A DNA stretch of 64,000 nt from the NCBI GenBank assembly GCA_937927975.1, contig CALEZT010000197.1:17288-81287 (forward strand). The letters are read 5' to 3'. The stretch's first letter is position 1. Every line of letters begins with the position of its first letter. This document shows, one piece after another, positions 50,322-60,400 of this stretch. This stretch comes from an uncultured Phycisphaerales bacterium (GTDB lineage Bacteria; Planctomycetota; Phycisphaerae; Sedimentisphaerales; Anaerobacaceae). A program made the position numbers and the translations under genes. Below the pieces are notes generated by a model. That model did not search any database and was not told the origin of the DNA. It was given only the letters and a program-made list of their open reading frames with translations.

Positions 50322-53300
50322 TCACGGGCGGGCGACGAACAACGGCAGTGCGCTCGCCCCGCCGCGGCGGAGGGCCTGCTCATGCAGCAGTTCTCTTTGC
50401 GTCCCGGCCCGCGTTTCCTGAATTATGATGGGGTAGGGCTTGCCGGAGAAGTTGGATTCGCCTACCGTGACGCTGAAGGCCGAATCCTGGACGATGAACA
50501 TCGGCTGATCCGCCGGGATGCTCTGGTTGGAGTAGATGAAGCCGCCGACGATTTCCGTTTGTCCGCCGTTGAGGGTCTGGCAGATGGTCCCACGCTTCTC
50601 CGTCTTGATGCCCTGAATCCAGAGCATGCCGCCGTCGTTGACGATCTTGGTGCGGTCCTGGGCTTCGCAGTTGAGCTGACGGGCCCAGACTTCCTGTCCT
50701 TTGCCCAGCCGGACCGTACCGACGCAGACGTCCTCCAGGAACAAGGGGCCTGTGCCCGTGTATTCCAGTCCGTCGCCACATACGACACCACTAATCGCAA
50801 CCGGTCGCCAGCTCGCGTGCTCGATACGCAGCCGCTGATAGGTCAGATCGATCCGCTCGATCCCCACGACCGGCGCGGCGCCGTCCACGACTTTCAGCTT
50901 GCCACTGCCACCCAGCCGGCCCTCCAGTCCTGTGACGGTTTGGATCGCTCCGCGGATCTCGACCGTTCCGTCGATCCGCCAACTGCCGTACGGGAAATAG
51001 AGCGTCCGCCGGCCGGAGTCCACAGCCTTCTGGACTGCCTCGGTGCAGTCTTTGCCGTCGGCTGTGCCGCCGAACTCCGTGGGGCTTACCCAGTCGGCCG
51101 GCGCTCCGAATGAGACACGCGGGGTCTCTTTGATCGCCAGATTCAGGGACTTCTTCGGCGTTTCGAAGAGCGTCGAGGCAGGGTGCGAAGTGAACTCCTC
51201 GACTCGCGGCTGCAAACTACTGATCCTGTCGCCCGCGTCATTGCACACTGCCATTTGATACCCGCTGGTCTCCACATTCCGCGCGAACAGCACGCCCGAG
51301 TTCTCCACGGCTGGTCCGCCGGAGTCGCGTTTGGGTCCCAGCAGCCTGGAGTCCAATAGCGTCATGACGCTGAATCCGCCTTCGTTCTTCACGGCGGGAA
51401 CCGTATTGAAACTCTCCAGCCCGCGCAGGCTCACGCACTGCCCGGCGTTGAGGACGCCGACCGTCCGCTGGTTGCGAACCGCGATCCGCTCCAGCGTGAT
51501 CGAATCCACCGTATGACGCATGGAAATGCCAACGTCGAAGCCCTCGATTTCCACGTCCTGAATGAGGCACGGTCCTTGCTCATTGGTATAGCCCAGGTCC
51601 AGCCCGATCGGCCCGGTGCCGCCGCAGACGATCTTCACTTGCCGAAGGCTGCCCTGGTTGTTGGCGATGTACTGCACGCCGATGGTGCCCGGATTGTCGT
51701 TGCCCGTGTGGAACGTAAGAGTACGGATACCGTTGCGGAAGCGCTGGGCCGGGGCCTTGCCGGTCCAGACCATCGCCTTGGGCTCGTTCGCATCCCCGAA
51801 CCCATCACTGGAGTCTTTCAGGCGGATAACCGTCCCATCGCGGCTCTGGCCTTGGAGGATGACCCGCTTGTGCTCCATGCCGCCGTGCGAGCCCGCAGGC
51901 CAGCGGAGCGTGTCGCTGATGAGGTAGGTTCCATTCGGCAGGTAGAGGATGCGATTGCTGTTGGGATGATCGTCCAGGGCTCTCTGAATGGCGGCAGTCG
52001 CATCAGTCGCGCCGTCTCCTTTGGCCTCGTAGGGCGGCCGGCTCACGTCCACCACCCCGGCATCGGCGGGGAAGACCATATTCTCGACTGCCGCCGACCC
52101 GGCTGCGGTACGGGGCGCCAACAGCCAGACAGCATAACGAGTCGAATCCCATGAACCGGCGTCGAGGAACGGACGAAGCAGGGCACGGCGTTTGGCGTCT
52201 TTTCCCTGTTCCGCGGCCGCAAGATCCTGTACATTGCAGGCCCAAAGCAACTCGTCGGGCCACGACCGTTTGCCCTGCACCGGCCGGCTCTCGAACGCAA
52301 GTTCCGCCGGCGTCAGACCTTCCAAGGCGACACGCTGTGGGACATCAATCCCGGGGTTATCCGCCTGATCGAGGGCCAGCACCAGAGGACCGGCGGTCAC
52401 CGCCACCCGGCCTTCATTGGAGCCCGAGCCGATGTGCACCTTCGGAGCGAAGGGGAACGAGAATCGCACGACGTCGCCCTGGCGCCACGTGCGTCGAATC
52501 GCCAGATAGGTCCCCGGCTTGCACGGGATATCTTCCTGACCCACCGTTATGCGAGGGGTCTGTGTCCAGCGGGGGATTCGCACGGCCAGGCGGAACTCGA
52601 CCTCGTGCTGCAGGTCAATCTCGATCGTGCCGGCGCCGTCGCTGGGGAACCGGCTCTTTAGCGTGATCGTGACGGGTACGCCGCCCAAGGTCACGCGCCA
52701 TCGGGCCGGGGCGAACGTGTTGATCTGAAAGCCTTCCTCATCGACGACGCCAAGGAACGTCGGCGCCAGGCCGAGCGCCCGCGGCCCCGACGAATTGCAG
52801 CAATCCATCCCGCGTCTGCCGGGAGAGCCCGGCCGAAACGGCTTCCGGCCTTCCAGGGGAGTGTAGTAGCCGAAGCCGGAACCATCGGGTTTCTGGGCGC
52901 CCAGCGTCTGGTTGAACAGGGCCTGTTCGAGGGCCGCTGCGTATTTCTCCTCGCCCGTCAGTCGCAGGAGCTGCCAGCAGAACTGAATCCAGCTCGTCGT
53001 GACGCACATCTCCTGGACGTTGGCCTCGGCGTCGTTGGGGAGATGACCTTCGGGATGGAAATGCTCGCCGGCGCTGGAGCCGCCTGTGATGTACAGGCGT
53101 TTGGCGTTCACGTCCTCCCAGGCGTATTGGGCCGCCTGGAGGAATTCTGCTTTGCCGGTGGCGCGATAGAGTTCGCACAAGCCGACGTAGTTCGAGAGCA
53201 TCTCATAGGCCTTGCGGTTGCCGACCGCCAGGACGGTCTTTTCTCGGAGCATTGCCGAGAGGATCTTCGGTCCGTCGGCCTGGTCCCACGAGTCGACGAT

Positions 53301-54014
53301 GTGCAGGGCGAAGTCGAGGTAGCGTTTCTCGCCTGTGGCGCGGTACAGCAGCACGATCGGTTCGAGGACGGACGTGGGGGCCATGCCTGCGTGCGTTCCT
53401 GCGATGAGAATGCTCCGTTTCTTCGGAAATGTCGAAACCAGGAGATCCCCGACCCGTCTGCACGCGGCCAAAGCCTCTTCATCGCCCGAGATTCCGTAGT
53501 ACGACAGCAGGCCGATCAGGCAGTACTTGTGAACCCAGACATCCCAGTCGGAGTCGTGCCAACTCTTGCCGTCCCAGGCAGCGCCGGGGTAGAGGCCAAG
53601 GCGTTTCTCGGGAACGTAGGTCCCGAGGTAGCCGTCTTGGTCCTGCGTGGCGATCAGTCCCTTGGCGACGCGGGTGATCTTCTCCCGCAGGGCCGGGTCC
53701 TGCGATCCCAGCCACAGCAGGGACGCGGCGTGGAGCCATTTGCCCACGTGCTCGCCGATCCAGGGATGGGAGCCCGGCCGAGAGCGAAAACCCGCAAGGA
53801 GAACGTCCTCGTCGATGTGCAGGATTCGATTGGAAGCATGGGCGCGAATCCGCTCGCCGAGCAGGCCGGACACCTCGACCTCGCTGGGAACGATGGGTGA
53901 AGTCCTGTCCGAAACTGCCGGATCGACTGTCGCGCGGACGGGAATGGAACTCGACCTGTCCCAGGAATTGATGGAAACAGTCAACAGAACGGAAACGACA
54001 ACTGGACCCAGCAT
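50322..54014 (-). CDS. Fusion of GH127-like glycosidase and pectate-lyase-type beta-helix
   Basis: A 1230-residue exported protein. ATG at 54014 (AAAGGAG 8 nt upstream) starts a signal peptide (MLGPVVVSVLLTVSINSW). Residues about 40-610 match the GH127/DUF1680 group, with ANVQEMCVTTSW (Glu-x-Cys) and GMDCCNSSGPR (Cys-Cys) as the zinc/nucleophile positions. From about 655 a pectate-lyase-3-type beta-helix begins (VVDVSRPPYEAKGDG, RALDDHPNSNRILYLPNGTYL). The C-terminal half matches the neighbouring protein at 54053-55882 along its length, so duplication plus fusion is likely. Target is probably arabinose- or galacturonate-containing polysaccharide. A 38-nt gap follows the neighbour; they form an operon. 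Confidence 0.85.
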   Translation of the reverse strand: MLGPVVVSVLLTVSINSWDRSSSIPVRATVDPAVSDRTSPIVPSEVEVSGLLGERIRAHASNRILHIDEDVLLAGFRSRPGSHPWIGEHVGKWLHAASLLWLGSQDPALREKITRVAKGLIATQDQDGYLGTYVPEKRLGLYPGAAWDGKSWHDSDWDVWVHKYCLIGLLSYYGISGDEEALAACRRVGDLLVSTFPKKRSILIAGTHAGMAPTSVLEPIVLLYRATGEKRYLDFALHIVDSWDQADGPKILSAMLREKTVLAVGNRKAYEMLSNYVGLCELYRATGKAEFLQAAQYAWEDVNAKRLYITGGSSAGEHFHPEGHLPNDAEANVQEMCVTTSWIQFCWQLLRLTGEEKYAAALEQALFNQTLGAQKPDGSGFGYYTPLEGRKPFRPGSPGRRGMDCCNSSGPRALGLAPTFLGVVDEEGFQINTFAPARWRVTLGGVPVTITLKSRFPSDGAGTIEIDLQHEVEFRLAVRIPRWTQTPRITVGQEDIPCKPGTYLAIRRTWRQGDVVRFSFPFAPKVHIGSGSNEGRVAVTAGPLVLALDQADNPGIDVPQRVALEGLTPAELAFESRPVQGKRSWPDELLWACNVQDLAAAEQGKDAKRRALLRPFLDAGSWDSTRYAVWLLAPRTAAGSAAVENMVFPADAGVVDVSRPPYEAKGDGATDATAAIQRALDDHPNSNRILYLPNGTYLISDTLRWPAGSHGGMEHKRVILQGQSRDGTVIRLKDSSDGFGDANEPKAMVWTGKAPAQRFRNGIRTLTFHTGNDNPGTIGVQYIANNQGSLRQVKIVCGGTGPIGLDLGYTNEQGPCLIQDVEIEGFDVGISMRHTVDSITLERIAVRNQRTVGVLNAGQCVSLRGLESFNTVPAVKNEGGFSVMTLLDSRLLGPKRDSGGPAVENSGVLFARNVETSGYQMAVCNDAGDRISSLQPRVEEFTSHPASTLFETPKKSLNLAIKETPRVSFGAPADWVSPTEFGGTADGKDCTEAVQKAVDSGRRTLYFPYGSWRIDGTVEIRGAIQTVTGLEGRLGGSGKLKVVDGAAPVVGIERIDLTYQRLRIEHASWRPVAISGVVCGDGLEYTGTGPLFLEDVCVGTVRLGKGQEVWARQLNCEAQDRTKIVNDGGMLWIQGIKTEKRGTICQTLNGGQTEIVGGFIYSNQSIPADQPMFIVQDSAFSVTVGESNFSGKPYPIIIQETRAGTQRELLHEQALRRGGASALPLFVARP

Positions 54015-54052
54015 GGGGATTCTCCTTTCGGTGTCTTCAACACGCAAGCCCA

Positions 54053-55882
54053 TCAGCGACGGGGCGCCACGCCGACATAGGGCGCGATTCCGCCCTGACC
54101 CCGCTCGACAATCTTCGTGACGTCGTCGCGGGTTTCCCGAATCAAGGTGGCGAAGGGGTCGCCGCTGTAGCAGACCTCACTGAAGTAGGCGAAAATCGAG
54201 GCGTCTTCCGTGACAAACATGGGCGCCAGTTTGCCGGCGGTGGTCGTATAGCTGAAGGTGCCGAACAACTCGGTTTGACCGCCATCCTTCGTATGGAGGA
54301 GCGTGCCGCCGCGTTCGGTCTTGTAGCCGAGAATCCACAGCTTGCCGCCCTCATTGGTCACATGCGTGCCCTCGTTCTCCACGTTGAGTTGCCGGGCCCA
54401 GGCATTCTGGAGCAGGTTGATCCTCAGCTTGTGTGTGCAGAAATCCTCCATGAACAGGTTGCCGCGGCCAAGATTGAAAACGCGGGCCTCCAGGCTGCGA
54501 AGCACGACCGTGCGCCCGGTGTCGATCAGGATGCCGCCACCGATGGGGGCGATGTGCTCCAGGACGATGATTGGGGACTCGCCGTCCTCGATGATGAAAT
54601 CGGGGTTGGCGTCAACGCCATAGTTGATGTCGCCGCCGGTGCCGGTGATCCGACGCACCTTGCCGCGAACGATGACCGGAGACCGGAATCTCAGTCCGTG
54701 CCCCAGCAGGATACTGGTGGCGCCGGAGTCGATGGCCGCCTGAACCGCAGGGGCCGCATCCGAACGGTCGGCGGCCGCTTCGATCACGACCCACCGATCA
54801 GCGTCATCCCATGAGACGTCGGGTGTCTCCTCAACGGGCAGACCCAGGGACTTGACCGGTCCGCCAAACGGGCGAGTAGGTTTGCCGGTCATGTACTCGG
54901 CGACCACCGGGCCCGGCTCACCCTTCTCCCCTTCCGCGGCAATCGCAGTCTGATAGCCGCTGGTGGCCACGTGGCGGGCGAGGAAACTGGTCTTGCCCAC
55001 CTGAACGGCAGGTACGGAGCTTGCGGCTCCTTGGCCGACGAGCCTGGAATCCAGCAGACACGTGAAGCTGTTGGCTCTCAAAGCCGTGACGGCGTTCTCG
55101 CTGTAGAGTCCCCGGATCGCGATGCTCTGGCCGTCGTTGGTCAAGCCGCACTTCGACTGGCCGATCAGACTGATGTGCTCGAAGGTCTGGCTGTTGACCG
55201 AGCTGGCCGCACGAATTCCCACGGCGAATCCCCGCACGGCGACGTTTCGAACGAGCAGCGGTCCGTTCATGTTGTTGCCCAAGTCCAGGCCGATCGCGCC
55301 GCCGCCATCTTGCGAAACGATCTGCACATCGCGGATCGCGCCGCTGTTGTTCGAATAGAAATTCAGGCCGATGGCCCCGGGGTTGTTTCGGCCCGCGTCG
55401 AAGGTGACGTTCTGAATGTAGTTGTGAAACCAATCGGCCGAGCCGAAACCGCCGCCCCAGAGGATGGGGTGGGGCCGGTCGGCGTCGGTGAAGACGCCGT
55501 CTTTGAGCCGGATGATCGTTCGGGCTGTGCTCTGCCCCTGGAGCCAATTGAACCCCCAGGCCTCACCGCCCCGGGAGTCCTGCTTGGTGTGTCGAAGGGT
55601 TTTCGACACCAGGTAGACGCCGTTGGGGAAGTACAGGATCTTGTGGACGCCCATCGTATCGGAGAGCGCCTTCTGGATCGCTTCGGTGTCATCGGCCTGT
55701 CCGTCGCCCCTGGCACTGTACGGGGGCTTCGTGACATCGACCACGGAGGCACAAGCCGGGAAAGCGATATTCTCCTGCGAGAGCGAAGCGCCGACCGGGC
55801 GCCCGGCCGGGCCCGTCCAGGCCGTCGCCGACAAGACCAAGACCGCAAACGCGGCAACGAAACCAATTTGCAGGCGTCCCAT
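54053..55882 (-). CDS. Secreted pectate-lyase-type beta-helix protein
   Basis: A 609-residue exported protein (signal MGRLQIGFVAAFAVLVLSATAW). It has a Pectate_lyase_3/GH28-related N-terminus (VVDVTKPPYSARGDGQADDT, KILYFPNGVYLVSKTL) and two beta-helix halves (NVTFDAGRNNPGAIGLNFYS, GPLLVRNVAVRGFAVGIRAA). Its second half repeats the tail of the upstream fusion (RSPVIVRGKVRRITGTGGDI against GTVEIRGAIQTVTGLEGRLG). No catalytic triad could be assigned. It lies in tandem with its paralogous fusion, downstream of the oxidoreductase gene, and is probably in the same operon. Confidence 0.82.
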   Translation of the reverse strand: MGRLQIGFVAAFAVLVLSATAWTGPAGRPVGASLSQENIAFPACASVVDVTKPPYSARGDGQADDTEAIQKALSDTMGVHKILYFPNGVYLVSKTLRHTKQDSRGGEAWGFNWLQGQSTARTIIRLKDGVFTDADRPHPILWGGGFGSADWFHNYIQNVTFDAGRNNPGAIGLNFYSNNSGAIRDVQIVSQDGGGAIGLDLGNNMNGPLLVRNVAVRGFAVGIRAASSVNSQTFEHISLIGQSKCGLTNDGQSIAIRGLYSENAVTALRANSFTCLLDSRLVGQGAASSVPAVQVGKTSFLARHVATSGYQTAIAAEGEKGEPGPVVAEYMTGKPTRPFGGPVKSLGLPVEETPDVSWDDADRWVVIEAAADRSDAAPAVQAAIDSGATSILLGHGLRFRSPVIVRGKVRRITGTGGDINYGVDANPDFIIEDGESPIIVLEHIAPIGGGILIDTGRTVVLRSLEARVFNLGRGNLFMEDFCTHKLRINLLQNAWARQLNVENEGTHVTNEGGKLWILGYKTERGGTLLHTKDGGQTELFGTFSYTTTAGKLAPMFVTEDASIFAYFSEVCYSGDPFATLIRETRDDVTKIVERGQGGIAPYVGVAPRR

Positions 55883-55903
55883 ATTCCACCCATCTCCAGC
55901 GTC

Positions 55904-57319
55904 TCAGTATTCCCGATTCTTCAGAATCCCCGGCTGCGGCGTCGGGTACGTGCCGTCGGCCTTGGCCTGCAGGGGGGCCGGCGACTCCATCGTCAGCTTG
56001 TCCACGTTCGGAGCGAACTCCTCTTCGCTGCTGAGCATCTCGTCGAAAGTGACGATTTGGCCTGTGTGCACGGCTCTGCGGGCCATCAATGTTACGAGGC
56101 TGGCCTCCGTGCCGCGTTTGACCTCGTTGTAGGGCTTGTCGTTGCGGATGGCGTCCACGAGGTGGTCCCATTCGAGCTGATAGGGATTCGGCTCGGGCTG
56201 CGGGAACGCCCAGGCGAGGTTCTCCCTGGCAAAATCCTGCGTCTTGTAGATCCGGCACTTGGCGGGGGTGTGCATGTGGGTCGAGATCACGGCCGCGCCC
56301 TTCGTGCCGTGCGCGTAGCTGGCGAACTCGCCGTGGCAGCCGGGCATGTGGCGGTTGTTCAAGAAGAGCTTCGTGCCGTCGGCAAACGTGTATTCCACAT
56401 CGTAGTGGTCGAAGTTCTGGTCCACGCAGTTGCCGCGATAGCAGCGCGAGCCCGAGCCCTGGGCCCGAACCGGCCAGGCGTCCTTCATCCAGCAGCACTC
56501 GTCCACATTGTGCGCGACGACGTCCTGGAACAGCCCGCCGCTGGCCCAGAAGAAGCCCAGGTAGTTGCGGATCTGCCAGAGCAACTCGTTGGCGTTGCCT
56601 TCCCTGGGACCCGCAAATCCCGCAGGACCCTGCTGGCGGTAGGTCCGCATCATGTGGATCTCGCCGATCTGGCCGGCCTTGATCCGGTCGTAGAGTTCCC
56701 AGCGGGCCTTGCAGTGCCGGCACATCAGGCCGACGCCCACCTTGAGGTTCTTCTTGACCGACTCCTCCGCAAGTTGGAGCATCTTGCGCGTCGTGGGCCC
56801 GTCCACGGTGACGGGCTTCTCCATGAACACGTTGATTCCCTTGCGGATCGCGTAGCCAAAGTGCACCCAGCGGAACGCCACCGGGGTCGCCAGGATCACC
56901 ACGTCGCCCGGCCGGAGGCAGTCCATGGCCTTCTGATACGCGTCGAACCCGATGAACCGTCGCTCCGGCGGCACGTCGATCTGCCTGGCCTCGTAGCCCA
57001 TCACCCAGACGTCGGCCGAACCGGTGGTCCGGGGCGCGCTGGCGGCCTCGATGAGGCCGTCGTAGCTGCGTTGGAGCCGGTCCTGGAAAACGTCGGCCAT
57101 GGCGACGAGCTTGATTGGTCCGCTCTTGGTCGCCAAGGCATTGGCGGTCGCCCCGGCCCCGCGCCCGCCGCAGCCGACGAGGGCGACGCGGATCGTGTTG
57201 TCTTCGCCCGCATAGACCCGCGGCCCGACCGCTGCCAGCAGCGCGGAACCGGCCGCAACTTGGCCGGCCCCCTGGAGGAACTCGCGACGCGACGGATTGT
57301 GCTTTATGTTCTCGCTCAT
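55904..57319 (-). CDS. Tat-exported Gfo/Idh/MocA-family oxidoreductase
   Basis: A 471-residue oxidoreductase-like protein. ATG 57319 gives a Tat signal (NPSRREFLQGAGQVAAGSALL); an upstream ATG at 57346 adds an unlikely leader. GAGGAG lies about 10 nt upstream. The Rossmann motif is VALVGCGGRGAGATANAL. The catalytic-lysine motif is FMEKPVTVDGPT. The later part matches the family with the GIR/AI insertion typical of Planctomycetota (KVGVGLMCRHCKARWELYDR). It heads the operon with the two beta-helix genes and is divergent from the GH78 fusion, so it probably handles a sugar from the same polysaccharide. Confidence 0.9.
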   Translation of the reverse strand: MSENIKHNPSRREFLQGAGQVAAGSALLAAVGPRVYAGEDNTIRVALVGCGGRGAGATANALATKSGPIKLVAMADVFQDRLQRSYDGLIEAASAPRTTGSADVWVMGYEARQIDVPPERRFIGFDAYQKAMDCLRPGDVVILATPVAFRWVHFGYAIRKGINVFMEKPVTVDGPTTRKMLQLAEESVKKNLKVGVGLMCRHCKARWELYDRIKAGQIGEIHMMRTYRQQGPAGFAGPREGNANELLWQIRNYLGFFWASGGLFQDVVAHNVDECCWMKDAWPVRAQGSGSRCYRGNCVDQNFDHYDVEYTFADGTKLFLNNRHMPGCHGEFASYAHGTKGAAVISTHMHTPAKCRIYKTQDFARENLAWAFPQPEPNPYQLEWDHLVDAIRNDKPYNEVKRGTEASLVTLMARRAVHTGQIVTFDEMLSSEEEFAPNVDKLTMESPAPLQAKADGTYPTPQPGILKNREY

Positions 57320-57497
57320 ATCAGGCCATCTCCTCTTGACGTCCACCGATGCGACGCAACGACTTGCGCCTCTGGCGGCCTATTATCTTCCCAGAAGCGG
57401 AATTGGCAACGGAATTCGGCCTCCACAGCCCAGCGGCTCTTGCATCTTGTGCTTCTGCCGCCGACAATACGGCCGGCCTTCTGAAATGAGGAGAACC

Positions 57498-60400
57498 ATG
57501 CAGAATCGAATCATGCGTTTGATCGTGATCTGGGGGCTCGCAAGCCTGACATCGGTTGCCGCAATCGCGGCGGAGTTCCATGTTTCGCCGGCAGGGGATG
57601 ATGCGAACCCAGGAGCGCTGAACCGGCCCTTCGCGACGCTCCAGCGGGCGCAGCAGGCGGCCCGACAAACCCCGAAGGGCGAACCTGTCACCATCTACCT
57701 GCGAGGAGGCATCTACTATCTGCCCGAGACACTGGTCTTCACGGAAGACGACTCCGGGTCGCCGCAAGCCCCCATCGAATACGTCGCCTACGGGCAGGAA
57801 TGCCCCGTTGTCAGTGGCGGCGTGAAGCTGACTCTGCGCTGGGAGCCGTTCCGGGACGGAATCATGAAGGCGACCGTTCCCGCCGGGCTTGTGACGGACC
57901 AGTTGTTCGTCAATGGCGTCCGACGGCCCATGGCCCGATATCCGAATTTCGATCCGAACGTCCGCCATTTCAATGGATTTGCGGCCGATGCCTTCAGTCC
58001 GGCGCGGGCTTCGCGATGGTCCGATCCTCGCGGCGGGTTCATTCACGCCATGCACGCCCACGAATGGGGCGACTTCCATTACCTCATCACCGGCAAGAAC
58101 CAAAACGGCGAGGTCACATACGAGGGCGGCTGGCAGAACAACCGCCGGATGGGGATGCACAAGACCTATCGCATGGTGGAGAATATCTTCGAGGAACTCG
58201 ACGCCCCCGGCGAGTGGTTCCACGACGCCAGAGCCGCCATGCTCTACTTCTATCCGCCCAAGGGACTGGACCTGGACCAGGCGGTCGTCGAAGCAGTTCG
58301 ACTGAAACATCTGGTCGAATTCCGCGGCACGCGGGACAAGCCCGTCCGTTTCGTCAGTCTGCGGGGCCTGACGTTCCGCCACGCGGCGCGCACGTTCATG
58401 GAGAACCGGGAGCCCCTGCTCCGCAGCGACTGGACCACCTATCGCGGCGGGGCGATCCTCTTTGATGGAGCCGAAGACTGCGTCATTCAGGACTGCATGC
58501 TCGACCAACTTGGCGGCAACGGCGTCTTCGTCAACAACTACAACCACAGGATCACCGTCCGCGGGTGCCACATTGTGGGGACCGGCGCCAACGGCATCGC
58601 GTTCGTCGGCGATCCGAACGCCGTTCGCAATCCCCTGTTCGAATACAACCAGCGGCAGCACTACAAGGACATCGATAAGACGCCGGGACCAAAGACCCCG
58701 AACTACCCGGCCGGTTGTCTCGTCGAAGACTGCCTGATCCACGAAACCGGCCGCGTCGAGAAGCAGACCGCCCCCGTGCAGATCGCCATGTCGATGGGGA
58801 TCATCGTTCGCCATTGCTCGATCTACGACGTCCCTCGCGCGGGGATCAACATCTCCGAAGGCACGTTCGGCGGCCACGTGATCGAGTTCTGCGACGTGTT
58901 CGACACCGTTCTGGAGACCGGCGATCACGGCTCGTTCAATTCCTGGGGCCGGGATCGGTATTGGGGTCTGGAGGGCATCGACCTGGACACGGTGACGCTC
59001 GGCGCCGACAAGGACCTCCCGATCCTCGACATGGTCCAGCCCAACGTCCTGCGCAACAGCCGCTGGCGATGCGATCACGGCTGGGACATCGACCTGGACG
59101 ACGGCTCGAGTCGTTACCAGATCTACAACAATCTCTGCCTTAATGGCGGCCTGAAGCTCCGCGAAGGATTCTATCGGCACGTCGAGAACAATATCATCGT
59201 CGGCAACTCCTTTCACCCGCACGTCTGGTATCGCAACAGCCAGGACGTGTTCCGCCGCAACATCGTCTTCACGGAATACAAGCCGATCCGCGTGAACAAA
59301 CCGTGGGGCAGGGAATGCGACTTCAATCTCCTCCACGTTCCAGGACAACAGACGCCTGTGCCGGCTGCGGCCCTGCAGCGGGCGAGTGGGTTGGACGCCG
59401 GCTCTCTCACGGCCGATGCCTTGTTCGTCGATCCGGGTCGCGGGGACTACCGAGTGAAGGACGGTTCGCCGGCCCTGAAGTTGGGCTTCGCCAACTTCCC
59501 GATGGACCAATTCGGCGTGCAGAAACCTCAACTGAAGGCCATCGCTCGCAGGCCGCGGCTTCCGGGTCAGGCGGAGCCGGTTGCGGAGTCATCGCCAAAG
59601 CGGGATTCACGCGTGACCGAATGGCTCGGCGCCAAGGTCCGCAACGTCGTCGGGCTGGGCGAGGTCTCGGCGGCCGGGTTGCCGGGCGAGACGGGTGTCG
59701 TGGTCGTGGACGTGCCCGCCGCAAGCGTGGCGGCGCAGTGCGGATTGCGGCAGGGCGATGTCATTCTCCAATGTGCCGGTCGGCAGGTGGGCACGCTGGA
59801 CGATCTGCTGCGAATCCATCGCGACGCTCCCGCCGGGCAGAAGGTTCGGCTCGACGTCTTCCGGAGCCAGCAGCATGTGGATCTGGAAGTCCCGGCGGGC
59901 GGACAGGCGGATCTGTCGCCTGGAGAGTTACGCTGCGAATACGCCAGGGACCCGGTCGGAATCGATTCCCCTGCGCCGAGACTCTCCTGGCAACTGCGAT
60001 CGGATGTCCGCGGCCAGCGGCAGACGGCCTATCAGGTACAGGTCGCAACCTCGCGGGAGTCGCTGGCCCGGCACGACGGCGATCTGTGGGACAGCGGCAA
60101 GATCGCCTCGGAAGAGACGACGCACATCGCCTACGGCGGGAAGGCCCTGACTTCTTCGCAACAGGTCTTCTGGCAGGTTCGCGTTTGGGACAAGGACGGT
60201 CTGCCCTCGGCTTGGAGCCGGCCGGCGTCCTGGACGATGGGCGTGCTTCGTCCGCAGGACTGGAGGGCCAGGTGGATCGGGCAGGACAGTCCCACCCCGA
60301 GCGGGGGGCTGCCTCTTTTCCGCAAGGCGTTCGATGTGTCCCGGCCTGTCACGCGGGCGGTGGTCCACGTCTGCGGCCTGGGCCACTACGACCTGTTCCT

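Noticed and set aside
54971..57484. Long plus-strand frame opposite the oxidoreductase and beta-helix genes
   Set aside because: The minus-strand genes have clear signal peptides and family motifs; this frame has none.
57297..57497. Upstream extension of the beta-helix/PDZ/GH78 gene
   Set aside because: The extension would overlap the divergent oxidoreductase start. A ribosome-binding site and signal peptide support the ATG at 57498.
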